Source: ZC4RG29 sp036273935
Lineage (GTDB): Bacteria > Bacteroidota > Bacteroidia > Cytophagales > Cyclobacteriaceae
Reading direction: 5' to 3'
Assembly: GCA_036273935.1 (NCBI GenBank)
Contig: DASUGQ010000020.1
Coordinates: 1-5,211, forward strand
Length of the DNA: 5,211 bases
The notes beneath the pieces are model-generated. The model was not told the DNA's origin, made no database searches, and saw nothing but the letters and a program-made list of their open reading frames with translations. Position numbers and translations under genes: made by a program. Within the stretch, counting starts at the first letter, position 1; every line of letters begins with the position of its first letter. Below, piece after piece: positions 1 through 5,211 of this stretch.

Positions 1-540
1 AATTACACTTGGAGTCCATCCATAAACAACTGCTGCATGTTCGACCGTTGGAAACTGTTTTTTCAAAGTATAGATGACGCCTTGAGGAACATGTGAATTG
101 GCATCATTTCCAAACCGGTCATAACTCCTGATCTGATAGAGGCGATCAATCTTAGCATGGAACCTGTCAAAACCATACTCAAAACGAACGATGCTGAATA
201 ACATGATGGCAACACCAAGGCCGCACGTCATTCCCAAAATATTGATCACTGTATTGGACCTGTTCCTGAGTGTGCTTCTCCAGGCGAATGTGAAGTAACT
301 TTTTAGCATGTGGTGTTGAATAGTAGAAATTGAAAATCGGTTTCGTAAAAAAATTCCGGGCCGCAAAAAGCGCAGTACATTCCACGCCAGTTTCAATCGC
401 GCAATCCGGACACCAGATTGCTGAAAATCAGATTCAAATTCTTCAAGCAAATCGCCTTCGATGCCTTCATATAAATGAGAAGGAACAAACCAGCGGAGGA
501 ATCGCAATGCCAACAATCGATCATGTGCATTATTGCTCAT
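1..540 (-). CDS. ABC transporter permease, MacB/FtsX type with N-terminal permease prefix domain (3' end beyond window)
   Basis: The frame is open without a stop from the ATG at 538-540 to the left edge, giving the first 180 residues; the rest lies outside. Residues 7-60 form a soluble, charged N-terminal segment with the motif EGIEGDLLEEFE at 25-36. This resembles the 'permease prefix domain 2' found on Bacteroidota FtsX-like permeases. A basic stretch (about 80-97, with FAWRSTLRNR) leads into one hydrophobic helix at about 98-119. It is followed by FDRFHAKIDRLYQI (124-137), the usual opening of the MacB-like periplasmic core. Whole proteins of this family are about 800-900 residues with further membrane helices, all missing here. 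By family it is an inner-membrane permease of the MacB/FtsX mechanotransmission type. Its substrate is unknown and no ATPase gene is visible. The start is fixed by the ATGA overlap with the PadR gene upstream, implying translational coupling. Family call is firm; substrate is not. Confidence 0.86.
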   Translation of the reverse strand, partial: MSNNAHDRLLALRFLRWFVPSHLYEGIEGDLLEEFESDFQQSGVRIARLKLAWNVLRFLRPGIFLRNRFSISTIQHHMLKSYFTFAWRSTLRNRSNTVINILGMTCGLGVAIMLFSIVRFEYGFDRFHAKIDRLYQIRSYDRFGNDANSHVPQGVIYTLKKQFPTVEHAAVVYGWTPSVI

Positions 541-869
541 GCCGGATTAAATTTTAGCTGCGGAATCAATTTCCACAGGTCGATGCGTGCTTCCTTCATA
601 GATCGGAGTATCGCAAATCCCGCATTCGTGATCGTGAAAATTCTCTTTCGCCGACCTCCTCTTTCATTGGTCGCACCTCCCATGTATGACTTTACATAAC
701 CTTTGTCTTCAAGTCGGTAAAGGGTTACATGGACGGCGCTCAGGTTCACGTCGCGGCCAATACGACCTTTTATCTCTCCGACAATAACATTCCCATAAGC
801 TTCCTCCTGAAGGATTCCAACCATCGTTAAAACCAGTTCCTCAAATTCACCAAGGAATTCTTTTGCCAT
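537..869 (-). CDS. PadR-family transcriptional regulator
   Basis: This encodes a 110-residue, single-domain DNA-binding protein. The PadR-type winged helix spans about residues 5-85. LGEFEELVLTMVGIL (6-20) is helix 1, and NLSAVHVTLYRLEDKGYV (42-59) contains the recognition helix. A basic wing follows at 61-80 with GGATNERGGRRKR and is closed by ITNAG (80-84). The C-terminal part (85-110) is one short helix, as in minimal PadR proteins, and would serve dimerisation. The family mostly represses its own operon and a linked transporter, and releases DNA on binding a ligand. Its stop overlaps the start of the permease gene by ATGA, which strongly links the two. The ATG at 867-869 is chosen because it gives the standard N-terminus; no Shine-Dalgarno is visible, and the upstream 50 bases are AT-rich with a palindrome that may be its operator. 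The inducing ligand cannot be told from the sequence. Confidence 0.93.
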   Translation of the reverse strand: MAKEFLGEFEELVLTMVGILQEEAYGNVIVGEIKGRIGRDVNLSAVHVTLYRLEDKGYVKSYMGGATNERGGRRKRIFTITNAGFAILRSMKEARIDLWKLIPQLKFNPA

Positions 870-880
870 TTTTATATACT

Positions 881-920
881 TTGTAAAACAAATATATGTA
901 TTTGTATACGAATTGTAAAA
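881..920 (-). promoter_or_regulatory. Putative promoter and operator of the PadR-permease operon
   Basis: This AT-rich segment lies 12-51 bp upstream of the PadR start. Read on the minus strand it contains TATATTTG (plus 889-896), a full match to the Bacteroidota -7 consensus TAnnTTTG. The expected -33 TTG at 19-21 bp spacing is not evident. The same bases lie in a 16-bp inverted repeat, CAAATA-TATG-TATTTG (889-904). The octamer TTGTAAAA occurs on both sides (881-888 and 913-920), 32 bp apart, about three helical turns. A repressor bound here would cover the -7 box, fitting PadR autorepression. The motifs are seen directly; the regulatory role is inferred, and in AT-rich DNA such repeats can arise by chance. 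Confidence 0.4.
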
Positions 921-1006
921 GAAATAAAGAAGAATTTCCTTCCTTACATCGCAATTAACGTGAGAGGACGCACGATTTAAATTAAAAACTGCAGGTTACA
1001 CACCTC

Positions 1007-1028
1007 TATTCAATATTCAACTATTCAA
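1007..1028. repeat. Three short direct repeats TATTCAA
   Basis: The heptamer TATTCAA occurs at 1007-1013, 1014-1020 and 1022-1028; the first two abut and the third is offset by one C. It lies in the 193-bp intergenic region between the porin stop and the PadR leader. The rest of that region holds no open frame or RNA gene that I can recognise. The repeat could be slippage-derived and its role is unknown. No strong GC hairpin followed by a T-run is visible after the porin gene; the best alternative is a 4-bp CGTG/CACG stem (959-962 with 971-974), too weak to call a terminator. Confidence 0.5.
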
Positions 1029-1062
1029 TCCTTCACCCATTATTCTCTCGCCCCCTGATTCC

Positions 1063-2964
1063 TCAATCATAGAACGACCAGTCAAATCCAAAATCAATAA
1101 CATTCGCCTGGCCTGGATAAAAGGGTGTCGGGAAATATCCTTCCTTCGTAATGGCCTGTACGACATTGTTGTACTTCAGAAAAATTCTTCCCCGCTTGAT
1201 CTTGGCGTTGACGAACACGTCCACAATAGGAAAGTCAGGAGAATAAAAGGCGATCTGTGGGTCCTGAATATAAAACTGTTGGATCACCGGATCGTAGTTC
1301 ATGGCATAATAGCCGCTTTGCCAATGTACATCGACCCCCGTATGAAGATCGAGGCTCCCTTTGAAGAAAATGTTTTCATAGGCAAGCTGCCCATTGACGA
1401 ATAACTCGGGAACAGTCATGGCGTTATCCGCATTTTCCAGGAGGGAGGTGTAAATCGCCTGGCCGCGGAGGGTAATGTGACGCATAAACGTGAGGGACAT
1501 CCGCACCTCCGGGGAAAAGATGACCTGGCTCCCGGACGACTGCCGGGGGAATACCTGTTGAAGCCGGCTGGTATCCTGATCAAAGAACACATAATTGTTG
1601 AGCCGCGTGAAAGTAACCCCGGGAGAAAGGTTAATCACCCTGGAACGAAAATGCACATAGCCATTGAGTTGGGTCACATCCACAGGACTGAAGTTGTTGC
1701 TCCAGACATCATGACTCCCGCGATAGGCCTGGTACAAAAAACCGGGATCGTATTTGTTTTGTTTTAGACTGGCTTCAATCCATTTACTCTTCAACGTTCC
1801 TTCAATGCGGAAATTTCCGTTGTCCATCACCTCGACCCAGGCGCGTAACTGCATGAGCGAATCCAACTGGAGGGCCATGCGTCCCCCAATATAGTTTTCA
1901 ACTCCGTTCGTCCTCACCCTCAATGTATCTTCATCAATGTATTTGTAGTCCATCTGATAGTCCCGGATCGCATAATATCCATTGTAGAAAAGTTTGAGCA
2001 GATTTCCCTTTATGCCCACTTCATTTCGGAGGGCCACGAACTTCGACCGGTCTGACGTGGTGTCATTTTCAATCTCCGGAAGGGTGTAATCAAAGTAATC
2101 CGATGGCTCTGCATCAGGAAGGTCGCGAAAATCGTTTCCCTGGCGATAACGGTCAAGGACATGATAAACTTGAAGGGCAGATCCCACTTTGTATTGATGA
2201 AACAGGTGGATGTTCATCCGCAACTCATGACTGGACGCCTCGGTGAGGATGGGGCGGATGGTGGCAACGAAGAAATCCGAATATTCATATCCCTCCTCAT
2301 GAAAAACACCGCCATATTCATCCACCTCATGGTGATTCCTGGCAAAGTTGAAGAATAACCGGTAGGTGCTGTCCCGGGTGTGGTAGGTCGTATACAGATC
2401 GTAATAGGTACTCCTCACGTTTCGATCACCCTTGCCGCTCCGCTGAACCTGCTTGTCAATGAATAAGCCACGGTAATCGAATCCAAAGTTCCATCGGGGA
2501 TTGATATTCCGGCTGTAGGTTACATTTGTCGTCGAGCGGCCCTTCCCGCCAAGGTTGAGCCGCAGGTTGGAGTAAGGTGAATGAGTGTCAAAATATCGGA
2601 TCTTCGGCGCCTCCCAATAGAGGTCATATGCCTCAAACCCCGGGTTGGCGCCAATGTATGCGGGTGCCTTATAAAAAATCGAACGCGATGCAGTGCCAAT
2701 GTTACCCAGGTCCTGGTAGGTATAATTGTTCCGTTGCAAATATGTAAATCGATGAAAATTATTAATGAGCGTATCGATGAAATAAAATTGCTCATGATTA
2801 TAAAAAACATCCTCTTCAAAGAAGTAGCGCGAAGTAGTCGGACCGTAAATTTGTTGCAGCGTGTCATTCACGATCATTGACCCGCGTCGCTGAGGTTGAT
2901 CCTGCCCCGAAGATGCTACACCGATAGTTATTAAGATCAGGATAAGGAATAATCGATTCACCAT
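1063..2964 (-). CDS. Putative outer-membrane porin (Porin_10 / DUF4289 type)
   Basis: This encodes 633 residues from the ATG at 2962-2964. It opens with a classic Sec signal peptide: MVNR, a hydrophobic core LFLILILITIGVA (5-17) and likely cleavage near SSGQ (18-21). No lipobox cysteine is present, so it is not a lipoprotein. The mature part is rich in alternating aromatic and polar residues, as in a beta-barrel. It carries family-typical stretches: YQDLGNIGTASRSIFY (83-98), IRYFDTHSPYSNL (122-134), SRNINPRWNFGFDYRG (151-166) and a C-terminal end of FGFDWSFYD (625-633). These fit the 'putative porin' family of Bacteroidota, usually about 600-700 residues. The frame stays open upstream to 3180 but that extension lies inside lpxK and precedes the signal peptide, so it is rejected. 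The 22-bp gap after lpxK suggests co-transcription. Transported solutes are unknown; the name rests on family assignment, not demonstrated pore activity. Confidence 0.88.
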   Translation of the reverse strand: MVNRLFLILILITIGVASSGQDQPQRRGSMIVNDTLQQIYGPTTSRYFFEEDVFYNHEQFYFIDTLINNFHRFTYLQRNNYTYQDLGNIGTASRSIFYKAPAYIGANPGFEAYDLYWEAPKIRYFDTHSPYSNLRLNLGGKGRSTTNVTYSRNINPRWNFGFDYRGLFIDKQVQRSGKGDRNVRSTYYDLYTTYHTRDSTYRLFFNFARNHHEVDEYGGVFHEEGYEYSDFFVATIRPILTEASSHELRMNIHLFHQYKVGSALQVYHVLDRYRQGNDFRDLPDAEPSDYFDYTLPEIENDTTSDRSKFVALRNEVGIKGNLLKLFYNGYYAIRDYQMDYKYIDEDTLRVRTNGVENYIGGRMALQLDSLMQLRAWVEVMDNGNFRIEGTLKSKWIEASLKQNKYDPGFLYQAYRGSHDVWSNNFSPVDVTQLNGYVHFRSRVINLSPGVTFTRLNNYVFFDQDTSRLQQVFPRQSSGSQVIFSPEVRMSLTFMRHITLRGQAIYTSLLENADNAMTVPELFVNGQLAYENIFFKGSLDLHTGVDVHWQSGYYAMNYDPVIQQFYIQDPQIAFYSPDFPIVDVFVNAKIKRGRIFLKYNNVVQAITKEGYFPTPFYPGQANVIDFGFDWSFYD

Positions 2965-2986
2965 TTGCACGGGCAAAAATATAGTT

Positions 2987-4009
2987 TCAGTCCAAAACGC
3001 CTTGCACCAAAGCATCAAAATCCTCTCCATTTTTAATAAATTCCATTTCAATGGGTAAATAGAAGAAAGGAAGCTGACTGATCGCTGATTTAAATGCCTT
3101 GTCATCCAGTTTAACCATATCTTTTTCGGTGGTGATAATAGACGTTGAGGGATTAACGAGGTTCCTGATCTTCTGCACATCCGCCATCGTGTAATGATGA
3201 TGGTCGGGAAACTTCACATGAGCAACCAATTCATACTGACGCGACACGTATTCTTTCAGTGATCCTGTATTGGCAATGCCGGTAACTAAGATCACCTTAT
3301 CCTGCAACGCAAGAGAATGGCCGCCAAAAGGAATGGGATTTCCATAATGAATCGAAGAAAAAAATACCGGCTTGTCGGCAAATTTCCGGACTGACTTTTC
3401 GATGTCCATCATAGCTTCATCCGATAGTTCCGGGGGGCACTTCGTCACGACAATTGCATCTGCGCGCTGTGCCCCGGTTTTCGATTCTCTTAAACGCCCG
3501 GCCGGCAATAAGAAATCCCTGTAAAATGGCCGGCTGAAACTCGTCAACAGAATGGTAAGTGCTGGTTTGACGCGGCGGTGTTGCAAGGCATCGTCCATTA
3601 GGATGAGCTTGACGTCAGGATACACGTCGAGAAGGTTCACAATGCCAAGTGCGCGATCCTCGCTGACGGCCACCGTTACCGTATCGTGAAATTTATGGTA
3701 AAGCTGTAACGGCTCATCCCCAATGGTGGACGCATTGTCAAGTGAGTTCGCAATGCGCACACCCCTGGTCTTTCGGCCATATCCCCTGCTTAAAGTGGCG
3801 ACGTGAAAACGCTGATGATAGGTTCTGATGAGGTGTTCTACCATCGGCGTTTTGCCGGTGCCCCCGACACTCAAATTGCCAACACAAATGATGGGCACGT
3901 CAAAACCTGTCGATGGCTTTATTCCCAGGTCATAAAGGCGGTTTCTGATTCGGGTAACCAGATCATACAGCAGGGCAAAGGGATATAAAATTACGCGCAG
4001 AAGGAACAT
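2987..4009 (-). CDS. lpxK: Tetraacyldisaccharide 4'-kinase LpxK
   Basis: LpxK phosphorylates the 4' position of tetraacyldisaccharide-1-phosphate with ATP to give lipid IVA, a late step of the Raetz lipid A pathway, at the inner face of the cytoplasmic membrane. The 340-residue length is normal. Residues 1-19 form a hydrophobic N-terminal helix for membrane attachment. The Walker A loop is GNLSVGGTGKTP (44-55), followed by LSRGYGRK (73-80), GDEP (97-100), the metal motif LMDDALQHRR (137-146), LLPAGRLRE (167-175), FPDHHHY (267-273) and TTEKD (293-297). In Aquifex LpxK the Asp of GDEP and the paired Asp of the DD-x-x-QH motif are active-site residues; here these are D98, D139 and D140. The ATG at 4007-4009 is chosen over a GTG at 4073-4075 because MFLLRVILYPFALLYDL matches the usual N-terminus. 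No Shine-Dalgarno is visible. It heads an apparent operon with the porin and is divergent from nif3. Confidence 0.96.
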   Translation of the reverse strand: MFLLRVILYPFALLYDLVTRIRNRLYDLGIKPSTGFDVPIICVGNLSVGGTGKTPMVEHLIRTYHQRFHVATLSRGYGRKTRGVRIANSLDNASTIGDEPLQLYHKFHDTVTVAVSEDRALGIVNLLDVYPDVKLILMDDALQHRRVKPALTILLTSFSRPFYRDFLLPAGRLRESKTGAQRADAIVVTKCPPELSDEAMMDIEKSVRKFADKPVFFSSIHYGNPIPFGGHSLALQDKVILVTGIANTGSLKEYVSRQYELVAHVKFPDHHHYTMADVQKIRNLVNPSTSIITTEKDMVKLDDKAFKSAISQLPFFYLPIEMEFIKNGEDFDALVQGVLD

Positions 4010-4083
4010 CAAATAATTGTAGTTTTGCCGGTGCTTACAAAAGTGAGCATATAAAGTAATCTTCACAAAGAACACAGTTGTTC
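4010..4083. promoter_or_regulatory. Divergent lpxK / nif3 promoter region
   Basis: Two genes point away from each other across only 74 bp, so both promoters should lie here. Toward lpxK (minus strand), a TTTG (plus 4066-4069) is followed after 20 bp by CACTTTTG (plus 4038-4045). This is one mismatch from the Bacteroidota -7 box TAnnTTTG and at the expected spacing from a -33 TTG-type element. It would give a leader of roughly 20-25 bases. Toward nif3 (plus strand), TAGTTTTG at 4020-4027 matches the -7 consensus fully but no -33 partner is seen at 19-21 bp upstream, which would fall inside lpxK. The matches are direct observations; promoter activity is inferred. Confidence 0.45.
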
Positions 4084-5178
4084 ATGAAAATAAAAGACGT
4101 CACCTCGTACCTCGAGTCTTTCGCCCCTGTGAGTTTTCAGGAATCGTATGATAATTCAGGATTGATAACGGGAAACCACGACGACGAGATAACGGGAATT
4201 CTAACTTCCCTGGACTGCACGGAAGCAATCGTCCAGGAAGCCATCGATTCGGGTGCCAACCTCATCGTCGCGCACCATCCTATCGTGTTCAAAGGACTGA
4301 AGCGATTAACGGGAAGCAACTACGTTGAACGCACAGTGATCAAAGCCATCCGGAACAACGTTGCCATTTATGCCATTCACACGAATCTCGACAACGTGGC
4401 CCTGGGAGTGAACAAAAAAATAGTTGACCGGATTGGGCTGAGAAATACGAGAATACTCAACCCCAGAACGAATAACTTATTGAAGCTCGTGACCTTCATT
4501 CCCAGGGAGAAAACGGAAGAGGTAATGAATGCTGTTCACAGCGCGGGCGCCGGTCAGATTGGAAATTACAAGAACTGCAGCTTTCGACTGGATGGTACAG
4601 GAACATTTTTGCCCAACGAAGAGGCCAACCCCCGAATTGGAAAAAGCGGCAGGCAGGAAACAGTGAACGAAACGCGGGTAGAAGTCATCTTCCCCGCTCA
4701 TCTCGAAAAACCGGTCATGAATGCCCTCCGGACAAGCCATCCTTACGAGGAAGTAGCCTATTACCTGTCCCCCCTCATGAATGAAAACCAGGAAGTGGGT
4801 TCCGGAATGATCGGCGAATTGGAACAGCCCATGGAACCATTGGAATTCATGGAGCGTTTGAAGATCAGTATGGATGTGAAAATTATTCGCCATACCGCCC
4901 TCCTGGAGAGAAAAGTAAAGCAAATTGCTGTTTGTGGAGGCGCTGGAAGTTTTCTCCTGGGAAATGCGATCAGGGCGGGCGCCGATGTCTATATCACGGC
5001 AGATTTTAAATACCACGAATTCTTTGATGCAGACGGGAAGATCATAATCGCCGATATCGGGCATTATGAAAGCGAGGTTTTCACCAAAGATCTTTTATAT
5101 GAGATTTTGATAAAAAAATTTCCTACTTTTGCGATCAATTTTTCAAAGACTGTCACGAATCCAATAAGCTACCTATAA
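4084..5178 (+). CDS. Nif3-like dinuclear metal center protein
   Basis: This encodes 364 residues of the Nif3/YbgI/YqfO family, which assembles into toroidal hexamers with a two-metal site. The N-terminal Nif3 domain (about 1-125) has SYDNSGLITG (21-30), the metal-binding AHHP (63-66; H64, H65) and IHTNLDN (98-104; H99, D103). A middle insert (about 130-240) ends with SHPYEEVAYYL (218-228), the PII/CutA1-like module of longer family members. The C-terminal Nif3 part (about 240-364) contains VCGGAGSF (283-290), TADFKYHE (305-312) and DIGHYESE (324-331), whose H327 and E331 complete the metal ligands known from E. coli YbgI. All expected ligands are present. The cellular role is unsettled; 'GTP cyclohydrolase I type 2' labels for this family are weakly supported. 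The ATG at 4084-4086 is preferred to the TTG at 4078-4080 because MKIKDVTSYLES is the usual beginning. It is divergent from lpxK and followed at 3 bp by another gene. Confidence 0.95.
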   Translation: MKIKDVTSYLESFAPVSFQESYDNSGLITGNHDDEITGILTSLDCTEAIVQEAIDSGANLIVAHHPIVFKGLKRLTGSNYVERTVIKAIRNNVAIYAIHTNLDNVALGVNKKIVDRIGLRNTRILNPRTNNLLKLVTFIPREKTEEVMNAVHSAGAGQIGNYKNCSFRLDGTGTFLPNEEANPRIGKSGRQETVNETRVEVIFPAHLEKPVMNALRTSHPYEEVAYYLSPLMNENQEVGSGMIGELEQPMEPLEFMERLKISMDVKIIRHTALLERKVKQIAVCGGAGSFLLGNAIRAGADVYITADFKYHEFFDADGKIIIADIGHYESEVFTKDLLYEILIKKFPTFAINFSKTVTNPISYL

Positions 5179-5181
5179 AGA

Positions 5182-5211
5182 ATGGAAAATCAATCAGTTG
5201 CACAGAAGCTC
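5182..5211 (+). CDS. Start of a downstream gene, probably C4-type zinc-ribbon protein (cut by right edge)
   Basis: Only ten codons are in the window: ATG at 5182-5184 and then ENQSVAQKL. The start lies 3 bp after the nif3 stop, with a purine-rich AAAGA before it, so it is almost surely co-transcribed with nif3. In many Bacteroidota the gene directly after nif3 encodes a coiled-coil protein with a C-terminal four-cysteine zinc ribbon. Those proteins begin with a short acidic segment and then V-A-x-K-L, which fits what is visible. The domains themselves are not in view, so the product is inferred from position and ten residues. Confidence 0.55.
   Translation, partial: MENQSVAQKL

Noticed and set aside
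179..699. Small open frames (68-75 codons) over the permease and PadR genes
   Set aside because: The permease and PadR frames give clear family-typical proteins across the same bases, so these are shadows.
955..985. Possible terminator hairpin around CGTG/CACG in the porin-PadR spacer
   Set aside because: The stem is only 4 bp with an 8-base loop and no convincing following T-run; the flanking A/T pairing is imperfect.
2520..2880. Open frames of about 100-115 codons on both strands inside the porin gene
   Set aside because: They overlap the conserved N-terminal part of the porin, and their composition looks like out-of-frame translation with no family match.
2974..2981. TATTTTTG, a -7-like match on the minus strand just before the porin
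   Set aside because: It is only about 10 bp from the start codon, which would leave almost no leader, and no -33 partner is seen at the proper distance; transcription from lpxK is simpler.
2965..3180. N-terminal extension of the porin reading frame starting at 3180
   Set aside because: It lies wholly inside lpxK, has no family resemblance and would bury the clear signal peptide that starts at 2964.
4010..4075. Longer LpxK beginning at a GTG at 4073-4075
   Set aside because: The added 22 residues do not resemble LpxK, and the ATG at 4009 gives the usual hydrophobic N-terminus and a normal length.
4477..5064. 195-codon open frame on the minus strand inside nif3
   Set aside because: It is antisense to a well-conserved gene, shows no recognisable domain, and is explained as a shadow of the nif3 coding frame.

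Overview
The window looks like ordinary chromosome from a Bacteroidota bacterium, most likely of the Cytophagales type. This is inferred from gene families rather than from any rRNA. It carries a DUF4289/Porin_10-type outer-membrane porin ending in a W-x-F-Y-D tail, an LpxK with the DDA-x-QH form of the metal motif, and a long three-part Nif3. It also has a PadR regulator directly coupled to a MacB/FtsX permease with an extra N-terminal prefix domain. Start codons lack clear Shine-Dalgarno sequences, and several leaders contain TAnnTTTG-like boxes typical of the Bacteroidota -7 element.

Layout. Positions 1-540 (minus) hold the first 180 codons of an ABC-type permease that runs off the left edge. 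Its ATG overlaps the stop of a PadR-family repressor gene (537-869, minus) by an ATGA junction, so the two form a repressor-transporter operon. The operon is preceded by an AT-rich leader with a palindrome and a -7-like box (881-920). A 193-bp intergenic stretch (870-1062) separates it from the next unit. A putative porin (1063-2964, minus) follows lpxK (2987-4009, minus) by 22 bp, an apparent lpxK-porin operon. A 74-bp divergent intergenic region (4010-4083) then separates lpxK from a Nif3-like dinuclear metal protein gene (4084-5178, plus). Three bases after nif3 a further gene starts (5182) and is cut by the right edge; its position and first ten residues suggest the C4-type zinc-ribbon protein that usually follows nif3 in this phylum.

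Function. The centre serves the outer membrane: LpxK makes lipid IVA in the inner leaflet of the cytoplasmic membrane, and the porin sits in the outer membrane. The nif3/zinc-ribbon pair is conserved housekeeping of poorly known function. The PadR-permease pair is the most accessory part and is probably an envelope-stress or efflux-type system under its own repressor. I see no mobile element, CRISPR array, RNA gene or clearly undescribed system. The most useful observations are the corrected starts, the edge-truncated permease and the candidate regulatory sites.
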